Shown: piece after piece, positions 19,339-31,430 of the stretch
Numbering within the stretch: position 1 is the stretch's first letter
Layout of the letters: every line of letters begins with the position of its first letter
DNA from: Afipia massiliensis
GTDB lineage: Bacteria > Pseudomonadota > Alphaproteobacteria > Rhizobiales > Xanthobacteraceae
Assembly (NCBI RefSeq): GCF_001006325.2
Contig: NZ_LBIA02000001.1
Coordinates: forward strand, 1,861,501-1,925,500
Direction of reading: 5' to 3'
Length of the DNA stretch: 64,000 nucleotides
Program-made: the position numbers and the translations under genes
Notes under the pieces: generated by a model
Told to the model about the DNA's origin: nothing
Database searches by the model: none
Seen by the model: only the letters and a program-made list of their open reading frames with translations

Positions 19339-20358
19339 ATGACGCTCCAACTCAACCGCCGGCGGTTTCTGAAGAACGCCATGGCGGCGCTTCCGGCCGG
19401 CATGATTGCGACCGAGCCCGCAAACGCGCAAACGTCGTCGGTCGAGGTCAAGGCGCGCCCGATCGAGTCCTTCGATCCGCGCGATCCGACCCACATCCGT
19501 TATGGCGCCCTGGAGTTTCGCAGTGGGCTCATCCTCACCTCGTCGTTTCGTGGATTCGGCGGCCTGTCGGGATTGCGGCTCGACAAGAAGGGCGAGCAAT
19601 TCATCGCCATCAGCGACAAGGGCAACTGGTTTACTGGACGCATCGCCTATCGGGGCAAGCGTATGGCGGGACTGGCCGATATGAAGTCCGCGCCGATGCT
19701 GGACAGCGATGGCAAGAAAGTCACTGCGCGTAGCTGGTTCGACAGCGAGTCGCTCGCGCTCGACGGGTCCATGGCGTATGTGGGCTTCGAGCGCGTCAAT
19801 CAGATCGTGCGGTTCGATTTCGCCAAGGGCGGCATCCGCTCAAGAGGCGAGGTGGTGCCGGTGCCGCCCGGCATTAGCGAGCTGCCCTTCAACAAGGGAC
19901 TCGAAGCTCTTGTGTTCGTCCCGAAGGGGCAGCCGCTTGCAGGAAGCCTGATTGCGATTTCGGAGCGCGGGCTCGATCCGTCGGGAAATATCCTGAGCTT
20001 CCTGATCGGTGGACCGTCGCCCGGTCCGTTCACGGTCAGGCGCACGGACAATTTCGACATCAGCGATGCGGTCCTGCTGCCGTCCGGCGATCTGCTGCTG
20101 CTGGAACGAAAGTTCTCGCTGCTTGAGGGCGTCGGCATTCGCATCCGCCGCATCCCGATCAAATCCGTTGTTCCGGATGCCGTGATCGACGGGCCGACCA
20201 TCTTCGAGGTCGATCTCGGATACGAGGTCGACAACATGGAAGGCATCGATGCGCACGTCACCGACGAGGGCGAGACCGTACTGACGATGGTTTCCGACGA
20301 TAATTTTTCGATGATCCAGCGCACGCTGCTGCTGCAGTTCACGCTGGTCGGGGAGTGA
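19339..20358 (+). CDS. Exported esterase-like/phytase-like protein
   Basis: A 339-residue protein beginning MTLQLNRRRFLKNAMAALPA, a twin-arginine signal (RRRFLK) with probable cleavage after ANA at about residue 30, so it should fold in the cytoplasm before export to the periplasm. The body resembles the phytase-like/esterase-like beta-propeller family: SSFRGFGGLSGLRLDKKGEQFIAISDKGNW, WFDSESLALDG, GLEALVFVPKG and NMEGIDAH. The substrate is unknown; a phosphate or phosphodiester is one possibility. It starts three bases after the cobT stop. Confidence 0.78.
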   Translation: MTLQLNRRRFLKNAMAALPAGMIATEPANAQTSSVEVKARPIESFDPRDPTHIRYGALEFRSGLILTSSFRGFGGLSGLRLDKKGEQFIAISDKGNWFTGRIAYRGKRMAGLADMKSAPMLDSDGKKVTARSWFDSESLALDGSMAYVGFERVNQIVRFDFAKGGIRSRGEVVPVPPGISELPFNKGLEALVFVPKGQPLAGSLIAISERGLDPSGNILSFLIGGPSPGPFTVRRTDNFDISDAVLLPSGDLLLLERKFSLLEGVGIRIRRIPIKSVVPDAVIDGPTIFEVDLGYEVDNMEGIDAHVTDEGETVLTMVSDDNFSMIQRTLLLQFTLVGE

Positions 20359-20370
20359 GTGTTCCTTCCT

Positions 20371-20459
20371 CGTCATGCGAGCGGAGCGAAGCAATCCAGG
20401 ATGACGTTCATCCATAAAGAACTGGATTGCTTCGTCGCTTCGCTCCTCGCAATGACGGG
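20371..20459. repeat. Interspersed long inverted repeat, copy 2
   Basis: Shares CGTCAT-GCGAG, GAAGCAATCCAG and the mirrored CTGGATTGCTTCGTCGCTTCG with ending CTCGCAATGACGG with the element at 5223-5318. It lies between the convergent phytase-like and rpmB genes; loop sequences differ. Confidence 0.85.
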
Positions 20460-20474
20460 GTAGTGCTGCCAAAC

Positions 20475-20498
20475 AAAAAAGCCGGGCTTTCGCCCGGC
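20475..20498 (-). terminator. Rho-independent terminator of rpmB
   Basis: On the minus strand GCCGGGC-GAAA-GCCCGGC is followed by TTTTTTG, 30 bases after the rpmB stop: a stable stem with a tetraloop and clean T-run. Confidence 0.92.
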
Positions 20499-20527
20499 CG
20501 TTTGAAACCCTGTTGCGGATCGAACGA

Positions 20528-20821
20528 TCAGCTCGCGACGGCGAGCTTCTTCTTTTCGATCTGGCGCTTCAGTTCGACTGCCTTCGGCGACAGATCGTCG
20601 GCGCTCGCCTTGATCAGGAACGCGTCGAGCCCGCCGCGGTGATCGACCGTCTTCAGCGCATTGGTCGAAACACGCAGGCGCACCGAGCGGCCGAGCGTGT
20701 CCGAGATCAGGGTGACGTTGCACAGGTTCGGCAGGAACCGGCGCTTGGTCTTGTGGTTCGAGTGGCTGACCTTGTGGCCAACCTGAGGGCCCTTGGCCGT
20801 CAATTCGCAGCGCCGAGACAT
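20528..20821 (-). CDS. rpmB: 50S ribosomal protein L28
   Basis: Component of the large ribosomal subunit. The 97 residues start [20 protein letters not shown] and contain [13 protein letters not shown] and [22 protein letters not shown], typical of L28; alphaproteobacterial forms have this C-terminal extension ending in a Lys-rich helix. It has its own terminator and stands alone. Confidence 0.98.
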   Translation of the reverse strand: MSRRCELTAKGPQVGHKVSHSNHKTKRRFLPNLCNVTLISDTLGRSVRLRVSTNALKTVDHRGGLDAFLIKASADDLSPKAVELKRQIEKKKLAVAS

Positions 20822-21189
20822 AGCGTAATCCTTTGGCGAAATCTTGTGTCGCCCCGGACCACCGGAACGGGGTCGCGTGGGGGTTTGAAACCGTCCATTT
20901 CAGGAACGGCGGAGCTATAAGGGGCTAGCCGCCTAGCGTCAAGGTTGGGAGGCGATTTCAGCAACTTATCTGCGGGTCGGGGGCCAGAGGCCGCCGTCGG
21001 CAAAAATGACAATTTTCCCCGTTAAACCAGTGATTTCCTAACATATAATCGACGTAATCCCTGACCAGACAAGTTACCACAGGCTTTCGATAAGGACTTT
21101 CGCGGCCTACGCGGGATAGCCGTCCCGCCGACGCCGTGCTCCGGGGGCGCCGGTCAATCGCCGGTCATCGTGTGCAAGGATTTTCGTCG
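20822..21189. other. Divergent intergenic region between rpmB and the DUF3108 gene
   Basis: No coding sequence seen. A perfect -10-like TATAAT lies at 21044-21049 on the plus strand, with a weak GTTAAA 17 bases before it, a candidate promoter for the DUF3108 gene. The rpmB promoter should lie near 20850-20950 but I cannot assign it. Confidence 0.35.
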
Positions 21190-22062
21190 GTGGACATGCC
21201 CCGGTTCCCAGAATTCGCCCGGAAACGCTTCCGGATCGCCAGGCTCGGGCTTTGCCTGTCGGGGGTGCTGGCTCTCTGCGCGGCGCTGGCCGTGCCTGCG
21301 AACGCCCAGGGACGTCTGGACGCCAAGTATGAAGCTTCGCTCGCCGGCCTTCCGATCGGCAAAGGCGCCTGGATTGTCGATGTTTCCGAAGACCAGTATT
21401 CGGCTGCCGTCAGCGGCGCCACCACTGGGCTGATGAAATCCATCGGCGGCGGCAATGGCACCGGAACCACGCAGGGCCGTATCACGGCGGGTCAATTCGC
21501 TCCGCTCAGCTACGTTTCGACCGTCAACTACGGAAAGAAAGCCGAAGTCATCCGCATCGCGCTGGGCGGCGGCAACGTCAAGGATTCCACGATCGAGCCG
21601 CAGCCGCCGGAAAGCCCGGATCGCATTCCGGTCACCGACGTGCATCGCCGCAACGTGCTCGATCCGATGACGGGTTCGTTGCTGAAGGTCGCGGGCACCG
21701 GCGATCCGGTCGGCCCCGAGGCTTGCCGCAAGACGCTGTCGGTGTTCGACGGCCGGATGCGTTACGATCTGCGGCTCGAGTACAAGCGCATGGAAATGGT
21801 CAAGGCCGAAAAGGGCTATCACGGGCCGGTCGTGGTCTGTGCGGTCTATTTTACGCCGATCGCGGGCTACGTTCCGGATCGCGTCTCGATCAAATACGTC
21901 GCGGCTCAGCGCAACATGGAAATCTGGTTCGCGCCCATCGCCGGAACGCGCGTGCTGGCGCCGTTCAGGATCACCATTCCAACGCCGCTCGGCACCGGCA
22001 TGATCGAGGCCACGGAATTTGTTTCGGCGCAGAAGACCGCCAAGACGAACTCGACGAACTGA
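21190..22062 (+). CDS. Exported DUF3108 domain protein
   Basis: About 290 residues with a signal peptide (RIARLGLCLSGVLALCAALA, cleavage after ANA) and a periplasmic DUF3108 domain: LDAKYEASLAGLPIGKGAW, then GKKAEVIRIAL, DVHRRNVLDPM, CRKTLSVFDGRMRYDL, and a C-terminal beta-rich part. The family has no firm biochemical role; it is often predicted to be an envelope beta-barrel-like lipid-binding protein. AAGGA at 21176 sits nine bases before GTG 21190 and 15 before ATG 21196, so GTG is slightly favoured; the ORF extension to 21136 is unlikely. Confidence 0.78.
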   Translation: MDMPRFPEFARKRFRIARLGLCLSGVLALCAALAVPANAQGRLDAKYEASLAGLPIGKGAWIVDVSEDQYSAAVSGATTGLMKSIGGGNGTGTTQGRITAGQFAPLSYVSTVNYGKKAEVIRIALGGGNVKDSTIEPQPPESPDRIPVTDVHRRNVLDPMTGSLLKVAGTGDPVGPEACRKTLSVFDGRMRYDLRLEYKRMEMVKAEKGYHGPVVVCAVYFTPIAGYVPDRVSIKYVAAQRNMEIWFAPIAGTRVLAPFRITIPTPLGTGMIEATEFVSAQKTAKTNSTN

Positions 22063-22411
22063 CCCGATCGGTCCGGGTCCTGCGGCACCGCCGCGCTGAT
22101 TCAGCCGCGAATCTCACCATGAATCGTGTTGACTCTTCGGCCAATCCGATTCGACTCCGGATTTAACGATTTCATCCCGATCGCGACATGCGCGGAGCAT
22201 CTTCAAACCCCATATAGTATCGTTGATCGACGAATTGTGCGACATGTTGAGGCCTTCGAGGCAATCACACCGCGAGTCAGCGATTCGGGCTTCTTTCGTT
22301 CCTTAAGCGTTCCAAATCTTAAGTTGCGACGTGAATAGCGTCGCATTGTGAGACACTTCCAGTCACTGCCTGCGGCGTCCGCGTCGTGTGCGTCATGCGG
22401 ACCTTGTGATT
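22063..22411. other. 349-base intergenic region before the SUV3-like helicase gene
   Basis: Lower GC than its surroundings. I see no supported gene, terminator or operator; it presumably holds the helicase promoter. Confidence 0.4.
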
Positions 22412-25768
<3,357 letters not shown>

Positions 25769-25769
25769 T

Positions 25770-26039
25770 TTGGATCGGCAGCGCCTCGACAAGTGGCTGT
25801 GGCATGCGCGGGTGGTGAAAACCCGGACCGATGCTGCGGCCCTGGTCGCCAAGGGACGCGTCCGAATTAATGGAGCGCGTCAGACCTCGCCGGGTCATGC
25901 GGTGAAGGCAGGCGAGGTTCTCACCATCGCGCTCGACAGCCGGGTGCGGATTCTGAAGATCACCGGATTTATGGATCGGCGCGGAGATGCCACCGCCGCG
26001 CGAACCATTTACCTCGATTTGCAATCGCCGCCGGAATGA
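25770..26039 (+). CDS. S4-domain RNA-binding protein (Hsp15-like)
   Basis: An 89-residue protein starting at TTG 25770, two bases after the helicase TGA codon ends, with AAGGA at 25760-25764 as ribosome-binding site. It begins MDRQRLDKWLWHARVVKTR and has the S4 core AAALVAKGRVRINGARQTSPGHAVKAGEVLTI. Hsp15 homologues bind stalled 50S subunits carrying nascent chains. No ATG is available nearby in frame, so the TTG start is well supported. Co-transcription with the helicase joins two RNA-binding functions. Confidence 0.88.
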   Translation: MDRQRLDKWLWHARVVKTRTDAAALVAKGRVRINGARQTSPGHAVKAGEVLTIALDSRVRILKITGFMDRRGDATAARTIYLDLQSPPE

Positions 26040-26132
26040 CTAATTGCCAATGGTGGCCATGACGGCGTCCCTTGCAGCGCCGCACATCCTGCGCTACGCC
26101 AAACCTGAAAATGAGACTGTCCGGAGCCTTGG

Positions 26133-26471
26133 ATGACGTACGTCGTCACTGAAAACTGCATCAAGTGCAAGTACATGGACTGCGTGGAAGTTTGCCCCGT
26201 GGATTGCTTCTACGAGGGCGAGAACATGCTGGTGATCCATCCGGACGAGTGCATCGACTGCGGCGTGTGCGAACCGGAGTGCCCTGCGGACGCGATCAAG
26301 CCCGATACCGAGCCGAGCCTCGAAAAATGGCTCGAGGTGAATGCGGACTACGCCAAGTCGTGGCCTAACATCACCCAGAAAAAGGACGCGCCGGACGACG
26401 CCAAGGAATTTGATGGCGTCGAAGGCAAGTTCGACAAATATTTTTCTGCCAATCCGGGTTCCGGCGACTGA
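26133..26471 (+). CDS. fdxA: Seven-iron ferredoxin FdxA
   Basis: Small electron carrier of 112 residues with two clusters. The Cys pattern is [18 protein letters not shown], then [16 protein letters not shown]; the replaced Cys spacing in the first site is that of the 3Fe-4S/4Fe-4S type of FdxA from rhizobia and Azotobacter. The acidic C-terminal extension ([15 protein letters not shown]) is also family-typical. Start [17 protein letters not shown] at ATG 26133. Confidence 0.96.
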   Translation: MTYVVTENCIKCKYMDCVEVCPVDCFYEGENMLVIHPDECIDCGVCEPECPADAIKPDTEPSLEKWLEVNADYAKSWPNITQKKDAPDDAKEFDGVEGKFDKYFSANPGSGD

Positions 26472-26727
26472 TTTGGCCTGCTGAGGCGTCCGATCTGTGG
26501 GTGTCGGCAGTTCCGCAGCGCGGATAACTTTTAACCCTACCGGCGATGAATACCGCCGCCGAGGCCGCCCAAGGCGCGCCGCGGGCCATAAATCATTGAT
26601 TTTTGCGGGAAATGTGCTATTTTGGGCACATTCTAACGCCGAACCCCTTTTGCCCCGCGTTTAGGGCCCCGATGGGTTCCCGAGAAACCATTAAACAGGG
26701 GCGTGGCGGTTTCCACGCATAGGCGCT

Positions 26728-27672
26728 GTGTCAGACAAATCGCGTCATAAAAAGAACTCCAAAACAAACGACAAGGGTTCCAAGGATAAGGGCACCAAGA
26801 AGACGCTCGCGGCGAGCCGCAGCGCGTCCAAGAAGGATGCTCGCGCGTCCGCCACACCCTCAAAAAACAAAAGAAGCACAATGCCGAACAAAAAACCTGC
26901 CAAGACGTCCGCGAAGGCCCCCGCAAAGCCCGTTGCGAAGCCTTCGAAGACGGTGACGAAGCCTGTTGCCAAGACCGCTGCACCCAAGGCCCCCGTGAAG
27001 ACCGTTGCCGGCAAGCCTGCCGCGAAGCCGGTTGCTGCTGCACCGCGCGTGGAGGAGCCGAAGAAGCCGTTGACCCAGCGTCAGGGCTTCAAGACCAATG
27101 AATTCGTGGTGTATCCGGCGCATGGCGTCGGCCAGATTCTCGCGATCGAAGAGCAGGAAATCGCCGGCGCGCGGCTTGAGCTTTTTGTGATCAACTTCAT
27201 CAAGGACAAGATGACGTTGCGGGTGCCGACGGCGAAGGTCGCCAATGTCGGCATGCGCAAGCTGTCGGATCCCTCGCTCGTCAAGCGCGCACTGGAAACC
27301 CTCAAGGGCCGCGCGCGCATCAAGCGCACCATGTGGTCGCGCCGTGCGCAGGAATACGAAGCAAAGATCAATTCGGGCGACATCGTCGCGATTGCCGAAG
27401 TGGTGCGTGACCTGTTCCGCTCCGAGTCGCAGCCCGAGCAGTCCTACAGCGAACGGCAGCTTTACGAAGCCGCGCTCGATCGCCTGTCGCGCGAGATCGC
27501 CGTGGTTCAGCACGTCACCGAGACCGAAGCGGTCAAGGAGATCGAAGCCAACCTTGCCAAGAGCCCGCGTCGCGGCGCCAAGGCGGATGCTGACGCAGGT
27601 GCGGATGCAGCGGCTGATGAATCGGACGATGGCGACGGCGACGACTCGGTGTCGGCCGACGAAGCTGCCTGA
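26728..27672 (+). CDS. CarD family transcription factor with long Lys/Ala/Pro-rich N-terminus
   Basis: CarD proteins bind RNA polymerase beta and stabilise the open promoter complex. The conserved part begins about residue 115: QGFKTNEFVVYPAHGVGQI (RNAP-interacting Tudor-like domain), then the DNA-binding helical part to about residue 280 (WSRRAQEYEAKINSGD, SYSERQLYEAALDRLSRE). It ends in an acidic Asp/Ala tail. The first 110 residues are low-complexity Lys/Ala/Pro/Thr, like a histone-H1 tail. GTG 26728 gives this full form; ATG 26881 (MPNKKPAKTSAKAPAKP) gives a 263-residue version and cannot be excluded. Confidence 0.85.
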   Translation: MSDKSRHKKNSKTNDKGSKDKGTKKTLAASRSASKKDARASATPSKNKRSTMPNKKPAKTSAKAPAKPVAKPSKTVTKPVAKTAAPKAPVKTVAGKPAAKPVAAAPRVEEPKKPLTQRQGFKTNEFVVYPAHGVGQILAIEEQEIAGARLELFVINFIKDKMTLRVPTAKVANVGMRKLSDPSLVKRALETLKGRARIKRTMWSRRAQEYEAKINSGDIVAIAEVVRDLFRSESQPEQSYSERQLYEAALDRLSREIAVVQHVTETEAVKEIEANLAKSPRRGAKADADAGADAAADESDDGDGDDSVSADEAA

Positions 27673-27702
27673 TCGGCCTCTAGCAATAATTTGGAATAAG
27701 AA

Positions 27703-27727
27703 AAGCCCGGCCACCGCGCCGGGCTTT
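27703..27727. terminator. Terminator between carD and the M48 protease gene
   Basis: AGCCCGG-CCACCG-CGCCGGGCT followed by TTTTT forms the end of carD; a second GCCGGGCTTTTTG stretch follows directly, and the A-run before the stem may let it serve the convergent protease gene. Confidence 0.85.
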
Positions 27728-27768
27728 TTGGTGCCGGGCTTTTTGCTGAAGGATCCTTGTCCGAAGAT

Positions 27769-29274
27769 TCAGTCGACCACGATCTTCACGCGGTCGCGCG
27801 GCTTCAGGGTCGAGCGGGCATCGAGACCGTTCAGGACGCGGAATCGGTCGACCGGACGATCGACGCCCTGCATCCGGTGGGCCACCGATTCCACTGTATC
27901 GCCGGGCTGCACAGTGACGACTTTGATCCGCAGCGGCCGGGCCGCCTGGATCTCGGCCAGCGTGAGGCGCCGGAACGAATTCACCGTGTCGCGGAAGCTG
28001 CGATCGCCTTCCGGCGTTTTCTTCTTGGCCGCGAAAATGAAGCGATAGACGTCGCTGCCGAAACGCAGGGCGTAGATTCTGAACTGCCACTGATCGCCGC
28101 TGGCCGTCGCAGTCGCGGACGGAAAGCCATTGATGCTGGTATCCTCGGTCGACGACTTGTCGACGTTCTCCATCCAGCCGGAATTGAGATAGTCGCCGAG
28201 CGTCTGTTCCGCGGGGACCCGCACCACATCGAAGCGCATCGCCTGTGCGCCGCCTTCGCGCACGCCGACGACGGCCTGCGCCGTGTTCTCAAGCACGAAC
28301 CCCTCCGGAACCTGGAACGTGAAGCCCAGCTTCGGATGCAGGAAGCGCCGCCCGCGCACAAAGCCTTCGCTCGGGTCTTCGCCGTAAACAAGATTGTCGA
28401 TTGCGGAGAGATAGGCATCGCGATCACGTTCGCCGCCTTCCGGCGACGAATACTGACGCGCGCTCGACTGTGCGTTCTGCACCCGCTCCGGTGTCGCCGG
28501 GTGTGACGACAGAAAGTCCAGCGAACGCGGATCGGCGGGCGCACGGCCGGCCTTCAGCGCGGCGTTGCGCTCCATCGCGGTGAGAAAACGGGACGCGCCG
28601 AACGGATCGAACTTGGCGCGCGCTGCAATGCCGACGCCGATGCCGTCGGCTTCGAATTCCTGCGAGCGCGAAAAGCTTGCCATGGTCAGTTTGGTTTTCG
28701 CCAGCGCCAGCGCATTCATATCGGAATCGCTGCCCATGTCGGCGACCACGCGGGTGACGACGGCGGCCTGCTTGGCCTGATCCTCGCGGATCGCCGCATG
28801 CTTGGCCAAGACATGCGCCATCTCATGCGCGAGCACCGACGACAGTTCGGATGTATCGCTGGCGAGCGCGATCAGGCCGCGGGTGACATAAAGCTGTCCG
28901 GTCGGCAACGCGAAGGCATTGACCGCGCCGGAATTCAGGATCGTCACCTTGTAGGCGAGATCGGGCCGCTCGGACGCCGCGACGAGGCGATCGACGGTTT
29001 TGGTGATCAGGGCTTCCAGCCGCGGGTCGTCGTAGGATCCGCCATAGGACGCGAGTATGCGGCTATGCTCGCGTTCGGTCGCCGGAGTCTGGGCGGCGGG
29101 CTTGTTCGGCTTGATCGGTGCGAAGCTTGCGTTTGATGCGGTCTGGAATCGGCCGAGGTCGCCGCAGGCACTCAAACCCAACGACGCGCACAGGGCCGCC
29201 GCCGCGAAAACGCAGCGGGTGCTCCGTGGGTCTCGTTGGCTTGCAGGTGCCGCCACGTCTCTATTTACCCTCAT
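27769..29274 (-). CDS. M48 family metalloprotease lipoprotein with C-terminal LysM-like region
   Basis: A 501-residue envelope protease. The N-terminus has a lipobox-type signal (LCASLGLSAC) so it should be a lipoprotein. The zinc site is HEMAH in SSVLAHEMAHVLAKHA (about residue 155), with the third ligand Glu in SRSQEFEADGIG. A middle DUF-type beta domain follows, and the last 55 residues (VVTVQPGDTVESVAHRM, FRVLNGL, LKPRDRVKIV) are LysM-like, suggesting peptidoglycan contact. ATG 29274 overlaps the end of the upstream nuclease gene by 14 bases. Related BepA/Oma-type proteases act in outer-membrane quality control. Confidence 0.88.
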   Translation of the reverse strand: MRVNRDVAAPASQRDPRSTRCVFAAAALCASLGLSACGDLGRFQTASNASFAPIKPNKPAAQTPATEREHSRILASYGGSYDDPRLEALITKTVDRLVAASERPDLAYKVTILNSGAVNAFALPTGQLYVTRGLIALASDTSELSSVLAHEMAHVLAKHAAIREDQAKQAAVVTRVVADMGSDSDMNALALAKTKLTMASFSRSQEFEADGIGVGIAARAKFDPFGASRFLTAMERNAALKAGRAPADPRSLDFLSSHPATPERVQNAQSSARQYSSPEGGERDRDAYLSAIDNLVYGEDPSEGFVRGRRFLHPKLGFTFQVPEGFVLENTAQAVVGVREGGAQAMRFDVVRVPAEQTLGDYLNSGWMENVDKSSTEDTSINGFPSATATASGDQWQFRIYALRFGSDVYRFIFAAKKKTPEGDRSFRDTVNSFRRLTLAEIQAARPLRIKVVTVQPGDTVESVAHRMQGVDRPVDRFRVLNGLDARSTLKPRDRVKIVVD

Positions 29275-30097
29275 CCTCAGGCACAAGTTCCCTTACGGCC
29301 AGATCGCCCGAGATCGTCCTGGCTGCGCCGATCAACTCGAGTTGCCCCGCGTGGGTGATTTCGATCCTCGGCCCGCCACGCTTCTCGATCCAGCCCCGAA
29401 CTCGAATTCTCTTGCCTTTCAGGGACTTAAGGTCAATTCCAGCCGCTTCGACAGACGCTATCATGCGCCTTGAAATAGTCACGGCAAAGTCCCGTGTCCA
29501 TCGGCGTCCGAAATTGACATAAAATGTCGCGCCGGCCAGCCGGGCCGACGAAACCGTCCCCTCCACCGCAGTAAAGCGTCCCAATCGAGCCAAAATATCG
29601 TCGGTGCTTTCCGCGTTTTTTAAGGCAGCGGAACCGGTCCAGATGCCGCGTCTTGCCGCACGCGCGGCAGCCTCGGCGGCCAGCAGCGCGCGGGAACATG
29701 CCGGGTCGCTGACGGTGGGCGACGCCAGCGCTTCGCCGCCCGTCAGCATCGCGAGTTGGATCGGCGTTGCCGATCCCTTCAAAGCGATAAAAGCCGGTTG
29801 CCGCCCGTAGCGATCCGGCGTGTCGTCGGAGCCGTACAGCGAGACGTCGCGGCCTTCGATCCGCGCGACCAGCATGGCCTTGCCGCGGTCCGTGCTGTCT
29901 GCAGCAAGCTCGATCCCGGCGAGGCGCACCTCGCGTCCGTCCTCAAGCCGAAAGGTTTTCGCATCGAGCACGCGGCTCACGCGGCCATCGCCCTGCAGCG
30001 CGAACGCGCATGCGGCAAGCGCCGGTTGAACGCAAGTACAGATGATCAACGCGATGCCTATCGCAAATCCTGCGATACGCTTCCCGCGTCTGCTCAT
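29261..30097 (-). CDS. Exported thermonuclease-like (SNase/OB-fold) protein
   Basis: A 278-residue protein with signal peptide (IAGFAIGIALIICTCVQPALA) and a staphylococcal-nuclease-like OB domain: VLDAKTFRLEDGREVRLAGIE, RYGRQPAFIAL, EAAARAARRGIW. The usual catalytic Arg-Glu-Arg set is only partly recognisable, so activity is uncertain. ATG 30097 (MSRRGKRIAGFAIG) is preferred over a start at 30157 inside the upstream gene's end. Its stop lies inside the M48 gene start, so the pair is coupled. Confidence 0.8.
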   Translation of the reverse strand: MSRRGKRIAGFAIGIALIICTCVQPALAACAFALQGDGRVSRVLDAKTFRLEDGREVRLAGIELAADSTDRGKAMLVARIEGRDVSLYGSDDTPDRYGRQPAFIALKGSATPIQLAMLTGGEALASPTVSDPACSRALLAAEAAARAARRGIWTGSAALKNAESTDDILARLGRFTAVEGTVSSARLAGATFYVNFGRRWTRDFAVTISRRMIASVEAAGIDLKSLKGKRIRVRGWIEKRGGPRIEITHAGQLELIGAARTISGDLAVRELVPEDEGK

Positions 30098-30110
30098 CGG
30101 CGTCTCGCCA

Positions 30111-31430
30111 TTAGAGGCCTGCCTGATTGCGCTCCATGTCTTTGCGAAGCGCGCCAACGTAGCTCTTGAAATCCACTTCCAGAGTGTACCGCGCCGAGTT
30201 CAGCCACGTCCGCTGCTTCTGCTCGTGGTGCGATCTGACTTCGCGTGCCATGTCCGCAGCAGAGGGCAGCGCCATTCTATCCGCAAGCGCCGCCGCGATC
30301 CATCGCGCCTGCACTTCGACCAGCGGAATTGTTGCGCCGATCGGCTGCACCAGACCGGCGAAATACAGCCCGGGCAGGCCGGGCGGTGTCATCCGCCGGT
30401 AGAGATCGACCATTTCGCCGTCCGTCACCGAAAACAGCGACGGCGTCAGGAACGGGAATGTCGTTTTGTAGCCGGTGGCGTAGATGATGGCGTCGAATGG
30501 CCCGCGCGACCCGTCCGCGAATTCGACGGCGTCGCCGGCAAGCTTCACCACATTCGGTTTGATGCCGACCCAGCCGTGGCCGAGATAGGGCAGCAGTTCC
30601 TGGCTGATGGTCGCATGTTCGCGCCACATCGGATGTTTCGGCTTCGGGATTCCGAACCGGCGCTGATCGCCCACGGCGACGTAAGCCAGCCGTGCCATGA
30701 TCATGCGCGTCAGCAGTGTCGGGAATTTCAGCTTGCGGGAAAAGAATGCCGACCAGCGATCGGTCGGGATTCCCATCATGTACTTCGGCATCACGTGAGC
30801 GCCGGTCCGTGTCGAGAGCGTGACGCTCTTTGCGCGCTTGCAAAGATCGACCGCGATATCGACGGCGGAGTTGCCGATTCCGACGACGAGAACATTCTTG
30901 TCGTCGAATGGCGCGGCGGTGCGGTACTCACTGGAATGGATGGCGACGCCGTCGAACGTGCCGGGAAATGACGGCCAGCGTGGATTCCAGAGATGCCCGT
31001 TTGCGACCACGACGGCGCGGTAGTTTCGCGCATGGCCGTCGTCGGTTGTGACCCGCCAGCGGCCGTCATCGACTCTCTCGACGGATGTGACTTCGGTATT
31101 GAACGCGATCGCGGAGCGCACCTTGAAATGATCCGCGTAGGATTCGAGATAGGTCAGCAACTGCCGATGCGAGAGAAAGTCCGGCTGATCGGCGGGGATG
31201 GGGAAATCCGGATAGCCGAGATTGTTGCGGCTGGTGTCGATGTGCAGGCTGCGATAGGCGCAGGACAGGCCGTTGTCGTTCTCGTAGCGCCACATGCCGC
31301 CGAGATTCGATCCCTTCTCGAAGCAGTCGAAGGACAGTCCCTGGTCGCGCAATGCCTTGCCGACCGCAACGCCTGATGAGCCGGCGCCGATGATGCAGAT
31401 GTCCGGTGCGGCCGTCGTCGTGTCATGCAT
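30111..31430 (-). CDS. Flavin-containing monooxygenase
   Basis: An FAD/NADPH monooxygenase of 439 residues that would add oxygen to a heteroatom or ketone. Motifs: FAD-binding IGAGSSGVAVGKAL at the start, the FMO fingerprint in FPGTFDGVAIHSSEY, NADPH-binding VVGIGNSAVDIAVDL, and the ATGY element IYATGYKTTFPFLTP. ATG 31430 overlaps the end of the epimerase gene by eight bases, so they form an operon. Neighbours suggest a catabolic role; the substrate is not known. It could be a Baeyer-Villiger type enzyme, but the FxGxxxHxxxY pattern fits class B FMO generally. Confidence 0.88.
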   Translation of the reverse strand: MHDTTTAAPDICIIGAGSSGVAVGKALRDQGLSFDCFEKGSNLGGMWRYENDNGLSCAYRSLHIDTSRNNLGYPDFPIPADQPDFLSHRQLLTYLESYADHFKVRSAIAFNTEVTSVERVDDGRWRVTTDDGHARNYRAVVVANGHLWNPRWPSFPGTFDGVAIHSSEYRTAAPFDDKNVLVVGIGNSAVDIAVDLCKRAKSVTLSTRTGAHVMPKYMMGIPTDRWSAFFSRKLKFPTLLTRMIMARLAYVAVGDQRRFGIPKPKHPMWREHATISQELLPYLGHGWVGIKPNVVKLAGDAVEFADGSRGPFDAIIYATGYKTTFPFLTPSLFSVTDGEMVDLYRRMTPPGLPGLYFAGLVQPIGATIPLVEVQARWIAAALADRMALPSAADMAREVRSHHEQKQRTWLNSARYTLEVDFKSYVGALRKDMERNQAGL

